Positions 6,026 through 14,452 of a stretch of 64,000 nt of DNA are shown piece by piece (the stretch's first letter is position 1; each line of letters starts with the position of its first letter). Location: assembly GCA_903869675.1 (NCBI GenBank), contig CAIQAB010000010.1:1-64000 (forward strand). The letters run 5' to 3'. The position numbers and the translations under genes are program-made. The DNA comes from an uncultured Verrucomicrobiota bacterium. GTDB taxonomy: Bacteria > Verrucomicrobiota > Verrucomicrobiia > Opitutales > Opitutaceae. Below the pieces are notes generated by a model. It had not been told where the DNA came from, searched no databases, and saw only the letters and a program-made list of their open reading frames with translations.

Positions 6026-8032
6026 TCAGGCGACGACATGGTCACAGCCCCTCCACTTTTTGAGGTTAGAATCGAAGACGATGATCCCCCGGTCGCTCTT
6101 CCGCATGTAATGGAAAGCGGCGAGGGCCTTGGATGAATCCTTGCCGGCCTCGGCGAGCTTCTGGGCGATGTGGGTGACGACTTCGCAGCCATGAGGGTCG
6201 GCGCGGTCGTAGGTCACGGGCGGCATGTTGGAGAACAGGGCGCGGTGACTGCCGATGAGGTAGGAACCCCCGGCCTTCTCGTGCGCGGGCTTGTCGCGGC
6301 CCTGGATAGACTTCGGATCAGCGGCGATGCGCTCGAAGTGCTGGGCCGTCCACTGGATGACGAACTCGGGTTGCGGCGGGAGGTCGCGGAGGATGGGCGA
6401 GACGGTGAAGGCGTCGGGCTGCTCGTGCGGCGTCATGATGAGAAGCGCGTCGGGGTCGCGTCCGAAGACCGAAGCCCCCGCCACGCGGTCGATGGCGTCG
6501 CGGCCGGTGAGATTCCCTTTCGGGAAGTGGGCGGCGATGAGGACGGCGGCGCTGGTGTCCTGCGCGAGCTTCTCCAGCTCGTTCAAGACCTGCGCCATCT
6601 CGGTATTCGAGTTCTCCTCCCTGTCCCCGTAGGTCTTGTAGATCGGGTCGATGATGATGAGGTCGGCGCCGACACGCGCGGCCTGGCGACGCAGGCGGGC
6701 GGCGAGCTGGCTGATCTCATTGTCTTTGCCGCGACGATTCCAGACGTGGAAGCGGGCGAGGTCGGAGGGCGTGAAGCCCCGGCCGGCACAGACGAAACGG
6801 ATGCGCTTGCGGTAACTGAACCGAGCTATCTCCAAGTTGACGTAGAGGACGGCGGAGGCGCGCGTGGTGAAGCCGCACCACGGACGGCCGAGGGAGACGG
6901 AGATGGCGAGGTCGGTGAGATTCCACGTCTTCCGGCTCTTCGACGGCCCGGCGATAATCATCTTCGCGCCACGAAACAGGATGCCCTCGATGAGCTGCGG
7001 CGGATCCGGTTCGTCCTCGGCGCAGAACGTGGACGCGGCGATGATGTCGCGGGCGTCCTCGTGCGTGGCTTCCCAATCGGCGAACGAAGCCGCGCCGAGG
7101 TTGACGGCGAGGAGGCGTTGCACGCCGTCGCCGCGCAGACCGCCGGGGCAACGGGAGAAGCGCGAGGGATTCTTGTTGGCCTTGTCGATCTGGAAGCCGG
7201 GGAGCGAGGCCCAGACTTTCTCGCGGCGGGCGTGGTATTCCTCGCGAGTCTTGGCGTCGATGCGCACCCATGCGTGGACGGACGCACCGGCAGAGTCGAT
7301 GAGGGCTGCGATGGGCAGGCCGGAGGCCCGGAGCTGGCGCTCCTGCTCGGCCTTCGGGATGGCGTCGCTCTCGATGAGGACATGGCGGAGCGTGGTCACG
7401 TCCTCGTCGGTGCCGTCGGCACCGGAGCGCACCGGGTTGATGCGGATGAACAGACCGTGGCGGGAGGTGAAGACGCGGGCGATGCCACCGCGAGAAGCGG
7501 CTCGTTCGAGCCATGCGTCGCGAGACAGCGTGTTGACGCCGCCGTGTTCGGGGATGGCGCGCTCGGATTCGGGGTGGAGCGTGCCGGGTGCGATGGAGAG
7601 CACGTCGGCGGGATCGAAGCAGGCGCGGAGGAAGGTCTCGAACTGTGAGGCGTCGGGTATGGGTGCGGAAGGTGTGGCGGTGGTGGACACGGGGGAGGCG
7701 TGAGGGCGTGGAGACGCGGGGCCGGTGGAGCGGGCAAGGTGGCCGCGTCCTTCGGTGGGTGGTGCGGCGCGGTCGGCGTCGGTGAGTTTGTGGGCGAGGT
7801 CGTGCTCCGACCACGGGGGCGAGCAACGGGCGTTGTATTCGGCGAAGAGCGGGGCTGCCTCGGCGACGGACAGGCCGAAGCCCTGCACAAGCGTGCAGGC
7901 AACGGCGAAGGTCTGGTCGTGGCCGTGCTGCCCCGAAATGGCGGGCGGCATTTTGGCGAGGTAGCGCCGGGCGCGCTCGATGATGTCGAGCGGCCCGGCG
8001 CAATCGGAAGGCGACGTGTAGCGCAGGGGCAT
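6026..8032 (-). CDS. Phage primase-helicase-like protein with RepA-type RecA/AAA domain
   Basis: A 668-residue replication protein. Residues about 15-90 (IIERARRYLAKMPPA... HDLAHKL) resemble the PriCT-type helical domain found beside primases. Residues about 185-300 include DSAGASVHAWV and NPSRFSRCPG, similar to parts of archaeo-eukaryotic primase/RepB-like folds, but I cannot find a full set of catalytic acids. Residues about 350-560 form a RecA-like ATPase: Walker A GPSKSRKT (362-369), Walker B LIIIDP (458-463) and a downstream AAHFPKGN block, as in RepA/AAA_25 hexameric helicases. It probably unwinds phage DNA at the origin. The start overlaps the upstream helicase stop as ATGA. The iteron-like array begins just after its stop codon. 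Confidence 0.75.
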   Translation of the reverse strand: MPLRYTSPSDCAGPLDIIERARRYLAKMPPAISGQHGHDQTFAVACTLVQGFGLSVAEAAPLFAEYNARCSPPWSEHDLAHKLTDADRAAPPTEGRGHLARSTGPASPRPHASPVSTTATPSAPIPDASQFETFLRACFDPADVLSIAPGTLHPESERAIPEHGGVNTLSRDAWLERAASRGGIARVFTSRHGLFIRINPVRSGADGTDEDVTTLRHVLIESDAIPKAEQERQLRASGLPIAALIDSAGASVHAWVRIDAKTREEYHARREKVWASLPGFQIDKANKNPSRFSRCPGGLRGDGVQRLLAVNLGAASFADWEATHEDARDIIAASTFCAEDEPDPPQLIEGILFRGAKMIIAGPSKSRKTWNLTDLAISVSLGRPWCGFTTRASAVLYVNLEIARFSYRKRIRFVCAGRGFTPSDLARFHVWNRRGKDNEISQLAARLRRQAARVGADLIIIDPIYKTYGDREENSNTEMAQVLNELEKLAQDTSAAVLIAAHFPKGNLTGRDAIDRVAGASVFGRDPDALLIMTPHEQPDAFTVSPILRDLPPQPEFVIQWTAQHFERIAADPKSIQGRDKPAHEKAGGSYLIGSHRALFSNMPPVTYDRADPHGCEVVTHIAQKLAEAGKDSSKALAAFHYMRKSDRGIIVFDSNLKKWRGCDHVVA

Positions 8033-9570
8033 CAGGCGGCCCTCCGTTGTTGGCCGAAGCGATCGTTCATCCAGGCACCGGCTTCGTCAAAGGTGACGAG
8101 GTCGGGGCGTGGGTGTCCGTTGCGGCGGAGACACGCGACTTGCTTGGGCGTGGCGAGGCCGAGGTTTCGACGCGCAAGGATGCGGTCGATGATCGCGGCG
8201 GCATGGCCTTTGTCGCGGATGGCGGTCGGGTCGAGACCGTTGCGCTCGATCAAGGCGAGCTGCTTGGGCGAGGCCGGTTGGCTGTGCCAGGGCATCGTCG
8301 GCTCGTATTCGGCGAGATCGAGTTCGTGCAGGGACAGGGCGAACTCGACCGGATCGAGCTGGCGGGACGCGCGCTTGGCGTGCGCGGCCAGCTCGGCGGC
8401 GAGAGCGGCCTCGCGCTGGGCCTTGGCGTCGATCTCGTCGGCAAGGAGGTCGTGCTCCTCGTCGCAGGCCGCTGCGGCCTTGGCGATCATGGCCTCGGCA
8501 ATCTCGGGAGTGGACGCTACCAGGTGCGCGGGACGCACAAGGGAGTGGCGACCGGTCATCCAGAGGAAGTCGAGGACGAGGAGATTTTCCTTGCCGGGGT
8601 GAAGCCGCGTGCCGCGTCCGATGATCTGCGCGTAGAGGGCGCGAATCTTCGTCGGGCGGAGGCAGACGACACACGCGACGGAGGGCTCGTCGAAGCCCTC
8701 GGTGAGCAGCATCGAATTGCTCAGGATTTGGAACTCACCGGCGGCGAAGCGGGCGAGGATGTCGGCACGGTCTTCGCTCTGGCCGTCGATGTGGGCGGCG
8801 GACAGGCCCGCCTCTTCGCAGAGTTCCACGAAGCGGCGGGAGGTGCGGATGAGCGGGAGGAAGACGATGGTTTTGCGCGTGCCGATAGCGGCGCGCATAG
8901 CCGACACGATCTCGCGGAGCGCGGGCTCGATGGCGTCGCCGAGGTCGGCGTCGCTATAATCACCGGCGAGCGTGCGGACGCTGGCTAGGTCGATCTCGAC
9001 CGGCATCGTTCGGACGGCGATGCGGGCGAGATAACCCTGTTCGATGAGTTCGTGGAGACTGACCTCGAACGCGATGTCCTCGAAGTAAGCGCCGAGGCTC
9101 TTCTTGTCACCGCGGTCGGGGGTCGCGGTGACGCCGAGGATTTTGGCATGGCCGTCGAAGTAGCCGAGCACGCGCTGGTAGCTCTCTGCGAGCGCGTGAT
9201 GGGCTTCGTCAACGACGACGAGGTTGAAGTGACCGCGCGGCCAACGATGCAGGCGTTTTTCACGCATGAGGGTTTGGACGGAGGCGACGACGACGGGCGC
9301 GGCGAGGCTGGCGTAGGCGTCGCCGCACTCGGTCTCGGCGACGATGCCGGTGGCGCGGGTCAGCTTGTCGGCGGCCTGGGTGAGCAGCTCCTCGCGGTGC
9401 GCGAGGATGAGCGTGCGACCGGGTTGGAACCGCTCTGCCGTGTGCGAGAAGATCACGGTTTTTCCGGCGGCGGTCGGGAGGACGGCGAGGAGCTTGCCGC
9501 GCTCACGGAACTTCGTGAGCACGGACTCGACGCACGCCGATTGGTAGGGGCGGAGGTTAAAACGGCTCAT
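8032..9570 (-). CDS. DEAD/DEAH-box superfamily 2 helicase
   Basis: A superfamily 2 helicase of 512 residues from the chosen ATG at 9570 (MSRFNLRPYQ); the Arg/Pro-rich extension upstream of it overlaps the previous gene and is not protein-like. Motifs are in order: Q-like LRPYQSACV, motif I TAAGKT, motif II VVDEAHH, motif III VTATPDR, then in the second RecA lobe IDGQSE, LLTEGFDEP and motif VI IIGRGTRL. After about residue 340 comes a charged coiled-coil-like stretch and a C-terminal domain with two similar blocks (SPKQLALIERNG and TPKQVACLRRNG). Phages encode such helicases for recombination-dependent replication. It is translationally linked to the primase-helicase gene by ATGA. Confidence 0.85.
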   Translation of the reverse strand: MSRFNLRPYQSACVESVLTKFRERGKLLAVLPTAAGKTVIFSHTAERFQPGRTLILAHREELLTQAADKLTRATGIVAETECGDAYASLAAPVVVASVQTLMREKRLHRWPRGHFNLVVVDEAHHALAESYQRVLGYFDGHAKILGVTATPDRGDKKSLGAYFEDIAFEVSLHELIEQGYLARIAVRTMPVEIDLASVRTLAGDYSDADLGDAIEPALREIVSAMRAAIGTRKTIVFLPLIRTSRRFVELCEEAGLSAAHIDGQSEDRADILARFAAGEFQILSNSMLLTEGFDEPSVACVVCLRPTKIRALYAQIIGRGTRLHPGKENLLVLDFLWMTGRHSLVRPAHLVASTPEIAEAMIAKAAAACDEEHDLLADEIDAKAQREAALAAELAAHAKRASRQLDPVEFALSLHELDLAEYEPTMPWHSQPASPKQLALIERNGLDPTAIRDKGHAAAIIDRILARRNLGLATPKQVACLRRNGHPRPDLVTFDEAGAWMNDRFGQQRRAA

Positions 9571-10027
9571 TGGCGGAGTCCTCCTGTTTGGTGGTGGCGG
9601 GTGCGGTCGGGGCAGAGGCACGCGGCGCGAGAGCGGGCGCGTTGCCTGAACCGACGAGCGGGGCGAGCCAGGCCTCGACCTTGTTGTTGGCGCGGCCGTT
9701 GAACTCCTCGACCTTGAGGCGGGCGCGGAGCGTGCGGCCGATGAGGTCTTCGGCGGCGAGTTCAACCGGTTCGCCTTGGACGACCTCGTGACCGAGGGCG
9801 CGGCGGAAGGCGTCGATTTTCCAGGCGGAGGACGCGGAGGCGACGAGGTAGTCGAAGACCTTCGTGGACTGGGAGCCGTCGGCGGATTCGGCGTCGAGCG
9901 TGAGCTTGATCATGTCCGCGCCGGTGGAGCGCGAGACAGTTTCGGAGGCCTCGACGATGGTGACGGAGTAGTCACCGGCGGGGAGGTGGTAGGATTTCGG
10001 GGCTTCGTTGGAAGAAGTGTAGTGCAT
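9557..10027 (-). CDS. DUF669 phage protein, probable ssDNA-binding-type role
   Basis: The 156-residue protein (ATG at 10027, MHYTSSNEAP) matches the DUF669 pattern: LPAGDYSVTIVEASE, then a beta-rich stretch with MIKLTLDAES and VFDYLV, and the helix WKIDAFRRALG. It continues into a second beta segment (TLRARLKVEEF) and an Ala/Pro-rich acidic tail ending NEPF. An acidic C-terminal tip is common in single-stranded DNA-binding proteins, and DUF669 genes are usually found between recombination ATPases and replication helicases, as here. An SSB-like role is therefore a reasonable inference but not proven. It overlaps the helicase start by 14 bases. Confidence 0.7.
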   Translation of the reverse strand: MHYTSSNEAPKSYHLPAGDYSVTIVEASETVSRSTGADMIKLTLDAESADGSQSTKVFDYLVASASSAWKIDAFRRALGHEVVQGEPVELAAEDLIGRTLRARLKVEEFNGRANNKVEAWLAPLVGSGNAPALAPRASAPTAPATTKQEDSANEPF

Positions 10028-10032
10028 GGCGA

Positions 10033-10686
10033 TTAGAGGGAGGGCTGGGTTTCGGAGATGAGGCCGAGCGCGACGGCGCAGCGGCGGGTGAGACGGAGAT
10101 CGTTGGCGAGGTAGGCCAGCGCACCGGAGGGATCGGTTGCCCACTGCGAGGCGAAGTCGGCGCCGCTACCGTTCTTGCGGCCGACGCCGAGGAACTGGGC
10201 GAGGCGGTCGAGCGAGACGGAGTCCTCGCGGTTGCCGCAGCGCCAACAGTCGAGCACGTCGCGGCACTGCGACGGGAGCCAACGACCGGAGACGAGGTCG
10301 GCCGGGACAGGCACGCGGAGGTGCCAGGAACGGCGGATCAGGAACGGGAGGTCGAAGCGGTTGGAACTAAAACCGATTAGGTCGGCGTTGAGGTAGCCGG
10401 TGGGTGCGACCAAGCGCCAGAAGGCGGCGAGGTCGGCGGCTTCGTCGCCGGTGGCGAAGTAGCCGAGTTCATCGGTGACTGCGTCGAGGTAGCCGATGGC
10501 GAGCACGCGACCGGTGAGCGCGGAGAGCGCGGCGGATTGGAACCACTCGGCCTCCTTCTCGGCGACGTAGGCGCGGATCTTCTCAGGATCTTTCCAGTTG
10601 GACGGAGCCTCGAAGGTGGGCACGCATTCGGCGAGTTCGGCGCGGGAGCGCGGGCCGGTTTCGATGTCGAAGATGTAGGTGCTCAT
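10033..10686 (-). CDS. DnaQ-like 3'-5' exonuclease (DEDD fold)
   Basis: At 217 residues this reads as a ribonuclease H-fold 3'-5' exonuclease. Motif Exo I is FDIETG at the N-terminus, Exo II is in GFSSNRFDLPFL (about residues 105-116), and the C-terminal Asp is in YLANDLRLT (about 192-200). The middle contains ALTGRVLAIGY, typical of the PolB-exonuclease-like predicted nucleases. It would process DNA ends for strand annealing, fitting with the Sak4-like ATPase encoded directly upstream, whose stop overlaps this start by ATGA. The start has a strong AAAGGAGG ribosome-binding site. I cannot tell whether it prefers DNA or RNA. Confidence 0.75.
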   Translation of the reverse strand: MSTYIFDIETGPRSRAELAECVPTFEAPSNWKDPEKIRAYVAEKEAEWFQSAALSALTGRVLAIGYLDAVTDELGYFATGDEAADLAAFWRLVAPTGYLNADLIGFSSNRFDLPFLIRRSWHLRVPVPADLVSGRWLPSQCRDVLDCWRCGNREDSVSLDRLAQFLGVGRKNGSGADFASQWATDPSGALAYLANDLRLTRRCAVALGLISETQPSL

Positions 10687-11774
10687 CGGGCACCTCCTTT
10701 CCCGGCCTTGGCGGCCGTCGAGGTGGACGCCTCGGCGATCTTGTTCATCTGGTCTTGGAGTTTGGAGATGAGTTTCGCGGCCTGGTCGGCGGTGAGTTCA
10801 TTCCAATGGAGGTCGATGCTGTCGCAGCCGACCCACGCGAAGGCCTTGGCGCGGTCTTCGGGCGTCTTCTTGAGCGTCGTCCAGTAGAGATCGAGTTTGG
10901 CGGCCTGCTCCTGGGTGATGAGGAGCACGGGGCCGGGACGCGGCGCGGCAGCCGGAGCACTCGCGACCGGCGCGGGCGCGGCGGCAGAGGGGGCCGGAAT
11001 GGTCGGCGGTGGCGTGGGCGGAGCCGAGACGCGGGCGAAGATCGGCGCGAGGGATGCGGCGACGCAGGGAAGTTTGTCGTCGAGGTTGTAACGATTTTTT
11101 GCATCCCAAGCGGCGGTGTGCGTGGTGTGGATCACGCGCTCGCGGCCACCAACGGCGCGTTGCTTGCCGTCCTTCTCGGTGACCTTCGTAACGAAGTTCA
11201 CGAAGAGGAGGGCATCGACCCACTCCTTGACGAGGGCGGCGACCTGTTTGGCGAGTTTAAGCTCGAAGCGGTCGTAAGCGCCGGCCGCGTCGGGGGCCTC
11301 GAACTTGCGGATGGTGCTGTGTCCGACGAGGACGACATGGACGCCGCGGTCGCGAAGCTTTTCGAGCAGGGCGAGAAAGCGGGCGAACTCCTCGGCGAGA
11401 TAGACGAGGCCCTTGCCGTAACCGAAATCCTCAAGGCCGTCCTTGTTGGCCTTCCGGCAAACTTCCTCGATGAGGAGTTTTTCGGCCCAGTCGATGGAGT
11501 CGATGACGAGGGTTTTGTGACCGTGCTCGGTTGTGAGCAGGTGGTTGATGGCCGCGATTAACTCGGCCCAGTTGCGGGGACGAGGGAAGCGGGCGACGTC
11601 GAGGTGAGCGGTGCCGCCTTCGGTGTCGATGAACACCGGTTCGGGGAAACCGGCGGTGATGGTGGTCTTGCCGACGCCCTCGGGCCCGTAGAGGGCGAGG
11701 CGCGCGGCGCTCTGGATGAGACCGCGCGTGATCGAGATCGGCGCGGTGGATTTGCTGACGGGAGGAACGGACAT
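10683..11774 (-). CDS. Sak4-like phage recombination ATPase (AAA_24)
   Basis: A RecA-like single-domain ATPase of 363 residues from ATG 11774; an alternative start at 11810 adds 12 unlikely residues. It has Walker A YGPEGVGKTT, then FIDTEGG and Walker B LVIDSID, and a sensor-like VVLVGHS block, all characteristic of AAA_24/Sak4 proteins that anneal or pair single strands in phage recombination. A Pro/Ala-rich linker (about residues 235-280) joins the ATPase to a C-terminal helical domain with LTADQAAKLISKL. Most Sak4 proteins are shorter, so this tail domain is an addition. It is the first gene of the replication-recombination operon downstream of the terminator at 11910-11942. Confidence 0.75.
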   Translation of the reverse strand: MSVPPVSKSTAPISITRGLIQSAARLALYGPEGVGKTTITAGFPEPVFIDTEGGTAHLDVARFPRPRNWAELIAAINHLLTTEHGHKTLVIDSIDWAEKLLIEEVCRKANKDGLEDFGYGKGLVYLAEEFARFLALLEKLRDRGVHVVLVGHSTIRKFEAPDAAGAYDRFELKLAKQVAALVKEWVDALLFVNFVTKVTEKDGKQRAVGGRERVIHTTHTAAWDAKNRYNLDDKLPCVAASLAPIFARVSAPPTPPPTIPAPSAAAPAPVASAPAAAPRPGPVLLITQEQAAKLDLYWTTLKKTPEDRAKAFAWVGCDSIDLHWNELTADQAAKLISKLQDQMNKIAEASTSTAAKAGKGGAR

Positions 11775-11909
11775 GGTTGCGAAATCGCCAGTCGCCAAGC
11801 GGGGAAGCATAACCCCGGAGCCTCCCCGCTCGGCTCCGCTGGCGGCGGAGGTCTTGCGGATGTGAAAGGGTTACGAGGGCTCGCGGGGAATTTCCCAAAA
11901 TCCGGGCAC

Positions 11910-11942
11910 AAAAAAGGCCGCTCGCATGATGCAAGCGGCCTT
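11910..11942 (-). terminator. Rho-independent terminator after the two-gene cassette
   Basis: AAGGCCGCT (11914-11922) pairs with AGCGGCCTT (11934-11942), and on the minus strand the stem is followed by six T residues. It lies 30 bp beyond the stop of the gene at 11972, separating the unrecognised cassette from the replication operon. Confidence 0.8.
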
Positions 11943-11971
11943 CCCCTAATGGGTAGCGAAGTTACTTCGCC

Positions 11972-13108
11972 TTATTCTTCGTCATCCGAGTCAGGCTCGG
12001 AAGCGACTGGGGAATTTCCCAACCGCCTACGCCCGCGTTGAACGCGTTCGGTTTCGGGTCTGAGTTTGAAAAGCGGCCAATAGCCGCGTCCGGCCCCGCG
12101 TGGGTGGTGGCCGTGTTCTGGGCTGTCGGCCAAGGTGAATGCAGTGCCCTCGATGCCGGTTACGGCGGCGAGTTTCAGTGTGATACCTTTTGCCCGGCTG
12201 CGGGCGTCCTCGTCGCGTTCGCCGTCTTTCTCGCGAACAGGGATGTAATGGGCATGGGCAGCGAGTTTTAGGGCGTCCCAATCCAGCGATTCTTTGCCGT
12301 GTTGGGATTCAAACTTTAGCTCACGCGGCGTGTAGGTGCGGGCTGACGAACCTGTGTGGTGCGAGATGCTCACGTTCCCGTTGTCGAGCAGGGTAACGAC
12401 AAGGTGTTTCCACTCGCAGCCATCGGGTAAAACCAAGCGGCCGGCTGGGCGGGCTGGGTCTCGGGCCAAGTCGGGCCAAAGATCGGTTGGATCCAGCGAG
12501 GCGACGAGACGGCCATTGCGATTCACCTCCAGCAAACTTGAGAGCACGCTAAAACGGCCGCCCGCCAACTTCACGTCCCGCTCCAAAGCACTCAACTCGG
12601 GGCACGGGTGAGACAGGAAAAAGACAAAAACCTCGGGATCGTGAGCTCGAACCGCGGCAAGATTCTCGCGGTGCTTTCGCGCCGTGGATGCGAAAGACAT
12701 AAACACCGGAACGCGCCGTTTGGAGAGCGTGCCTAGCGAAACGAGGGTGGCACCTGCGCGGTCGATGTGCGTATCCAGCGTCAACGTATCGGAGATTTCT
12801 CCAAGGTAGGCCTCGAAATCGAACTGGTAGATTGCCAGATCCACACGTCGCACGGCGAAACTCGTGCAGGGCCTGTCATCGTCGGCGCTTACTGCTATCA
12901 GTCTTCCTCCGGATAGTCCGCGCACCTCATGGAAGCCGCCGCACCCCGGACGATGGGCACATGGTAACACTTCGGCTTCGCCCTCTGTGATCTTCAGGAG
13001 CGTGCCGAGCGAACCGAAAACATCATCGCCAAGGCGATGCTGCCACTCGGCTTTGGTGGCGCGTAGCTTGGCGCACTGTTCAAGCTTCTTGAGTAACGGT
13101 ATCCACAT
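11972..13108 (-). CDS. Unrecognised protein, second gene of a two-gene prophage cassette
   Basis: I do not recognise this protein of 378 residues. An upstream in-frame ATG at 13117 would add three residues, but the GGAGG at the right distance favours 13108 (MWIPLLKKL). Visible features are a Cys/His-containing segment CAHRPGCGGFHEV (about residue 50), an alpha/beta-looking stretch with VPVFMSFAS and VFVFFLSHPCPEL (about 130-170), which might be a nucleotide-binding or TIR/Rossmann-like fold although no catalytic signature is convincing, a beta-rich section (KHLVVTLLDNGNVSISHH) and an acidic C-terminus. It overlaps the upstream gene by 29 bases, so the two are co-translated. Base composition is less GC-rich than neighbouring phage genes, pointing to cargo. 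Confidence 0.6.
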   Translation of the reverse strand: MWIPLLKKLEQCAKLRATKAEWQHRLGDDVFGSLGTLLKITEGEAEVLPCAHRPGCGGFHEVRGLSGGRLIAVSADDDRPCTSFAVRRVDLAIYQFDFEAYLGEISDTLTLDTHIDRAGATLVSLGTLSKRRVPVFMSFASTARKHRENLAAVRAHDPEVFVFFLSHPCPELSALERDVKLAGGRFSVLSSLLEVNRNGRLVASLDPTDLWPDLARDPARPAGRLVLPDGCEWKHLVVTLLDNGNVSISHHTGSSARTYTPRELKFESQHGKESLDWDALKLAAHAHYIPVREKDGERDEDARSRAKGITLKLAAVTGIEGTAFTLADSPEHGHHPRGAGRGYWPLFKLRPETERVQRGRRRLGNSPVASEPDSDDEE

Positions 13109-14306
13109 CGGCGACATCCTCCGCTGCGCCAGGTCGGGAGAATCCGCGTGCCTGGAGCCAGCGCTCGATAATCAATCCGTCCGTATCACGGGTGTATACG
13201 GCGGTGCGCGGCGGCTTGATCGTGACCTTTCTGACCTTGTCCGTATGCGCGATCGTGAAGCGGAAAACCGCGCGATCAATGGGCACCCCCTCCGGAAAGC
13301 CCCCGTCGCGAAAGAAGTCCGTCGCAAAGATATTCGTGGCCCGGCGGATTTCGTATTCGTTGTGCTCGCCGCCGTGGTTGAGTGCGACCTCGACAAGCCG
13401 GACACGGCTGATGCCAGCGACATCAAGTGTGGACATGGAGGTCGGCCCGTCGCGCAAAGGGTCGAGCGTGTAATTGCCGGTCTCGGTGAAGGTGTCGGCG
13501 TCACCGCACAACTTCTCGCCAAAAACGTGAGCGTAGAGCCTTTGCTCCATCTTCGAGCCAGCATGAATTTTGAGTTCCCGCGTGTCGTGCAAGAACAGCA
13601 CCACGTCGTAAATTTCGGGACGGAACAGCGCGAGGTAGGAGTCGCCGGCATCGTTCACGCTGGGCGCATTTTGCAGTTTTCCCGCGTGGCGGATCAGAAA
13701 ACGAACCGTGCCAGGGGTTTCCTGGGAAATGTAATGGAAAACGCGGAAGCGTCGCGCGGGCTGACCGGTGCCGTGACGGTCGTTGTCGGCTTGCTGGAAC
13801 ATGACCTCCAAGCGTGCAGAGATTTGGCCGACTACTGCCTCAAGATCACCCGGCAAATCTGGGATGAAATCGGCGGCGCTCCCCCAAGTAAAAAAGCGCT
13901 TCTGTTTGAAAGCGTAGATGCGTGCGTGGGCGTCTTCGACCACGCGCGGATTTTGAAGCCATACCGCAATCGCGAACTCTGCTTCCTGCCAGTGCGGGTC
14001 GATGACGAACGTAGGCAACTTGGTGGCAACCTCCTCACGCAAGGCCTCGATGCCCTCGTCGTTCGCAAGCTCGTCGATCAGGTAAAGCGATTCCGCAAGT
14101 TCGTTTGGCGCGTGATCAGCCGGGCCGAGCAGCGCACCATGCAGCAAATCATAATCCAGCGCTTCGGGGTGGGCTATGTCCGGCAGTGCGGCGCCCCGCG
14201 TGTTGAGGAACCCGCTGTGCGGCGCGAAAAAACGAACCAGCAACTCTGCGCGAATGATCCGCAAAAGCGGTAGATTCCTGAAATGTTGAGGATTGTAAGT
14301 GGGCAT
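13080..14306 (-). CDS. Unrecognised protein, first gene of a two-gene prophage cassette
   Basis: A 408-residue soluble protein of unknown function, starting MPTYNPQHF. The N-terminal half is helical (LLRIIRAELLVRFF, then ESLYLIDELANDEG and a stretch rich in Glu/Ala). The C-terminal half alternates strands with motifs such as FRPEIYDVVLFLHD, ELKIHAGS, KVRKVTIKPPR and ends in ERWLQARGF. No signal peptide, membrane segment or recognised enzyme motif is seen. The ATG begins only 11 bases after the T-run of the terminator at 14318-14347 and has no clear Shine-Dalgarno, so its mRNA start is puzzling. Position between excisionase and recombination genes is where prophages often carry accessory genes such as anti-phage defence; that role is inference. 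Confidence 0.6.
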   Translation of the reverse strand: MPTYNPQHFRNLPLLRIIRAELLVRFFAPHSGFLNTRGAALPDIAHPEALDYDLLHGALLGPADHAPNELAESLYLIDELANDEGIEALREEVATKLPTFVIDPHWQEAEFAIAVWLQNPRVVEDAHARIYAFKQKRFFTWGSAADFIPDLPGDLEAVVGQISARLEVMFQQADNDRHGTGQPARRFRVFHYISQETPGTVRFLIRHAGKLQNAPSVNDAGDSYLALFRPEIYDVVLFLHDTRELKIHAGSKMEQRLYAHVFGEKLCGDADTFTETGNYTLDPLRDGPTSMSTLDVAGISRVRLVEVALNHGGEHNEYEIRRATNIFATDFFRDGGFPEGVPIDRAVFRFTIAHTDKVRKVTIKPPRTAVYTRDTDGLIIERWLQARGFSRPGAAEDVADVDTVTQEA

Positions 14307-14317
14307 GGCGGGAGACG

Positions 14318-14347
14318 AAAAAACCGCGTCCGATGCGGGCGCGGTTT
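14318..14347 (-). terminator. Rho-independent terminator upstream of the two-gene cassette
   Basis: AAACCGCG (14321-14328) pairs with CGCGGTTT (14340-14347). On the minus strand the stem runs into a stretch of six T residues. It would stop transcription arriving from the excisionase gene just before the cassette start at 14306, or act as an attenuator for the cassette. Confidence 0.75.
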
Positions 14348-14407
14348 GCGGCTACTGGATGGCAATGAGGCTGTAATATTACCAAACTGCGGCAAGCCAT
14401 ACAGGGT

Positions 14408-14451
14408 ATGAAATTGTTTCATGCCGGTCACGTATGACCGATTCGGCCGAA
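14408..14451. promoter_or_regulatory. Three successive palindromes, candidate operator region
   Basis: Within 44 bp lie ATGAAA-TTG-TTTCAT (14408-14422), CGGTCA-CGTA-TGACCG (14425-14440) and TTCGGCCGAA (14442-14451), directly after the excisionase candidate. They precede an AT-rich patch (about 14375-14385 on the plus strand, TAATATTAC) that could hold a promoter for the two-gene cassette. Such spacing suits a phage repressor, an excisionase or an autoregulator of the cassette. Confidence 0.5.
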
Positions 14452-14452
14452 G

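Noticed and set aside
5803-6192. Minus-strand 129-codon frame over the iteron-like array
   Set aside because: Ser/Pro/Arg-rich, overlaps the primase-helicase stop region in another frame and the repeat array; no start signal.
6170-7648. Plus-strand 492-codon frame opposite the primase-helicase gene
   Set aside because: Val/Gly/Glu-rich antisense frame of a gene with clear ATPase motifs; typical shadow ORF of high-GC DNA.
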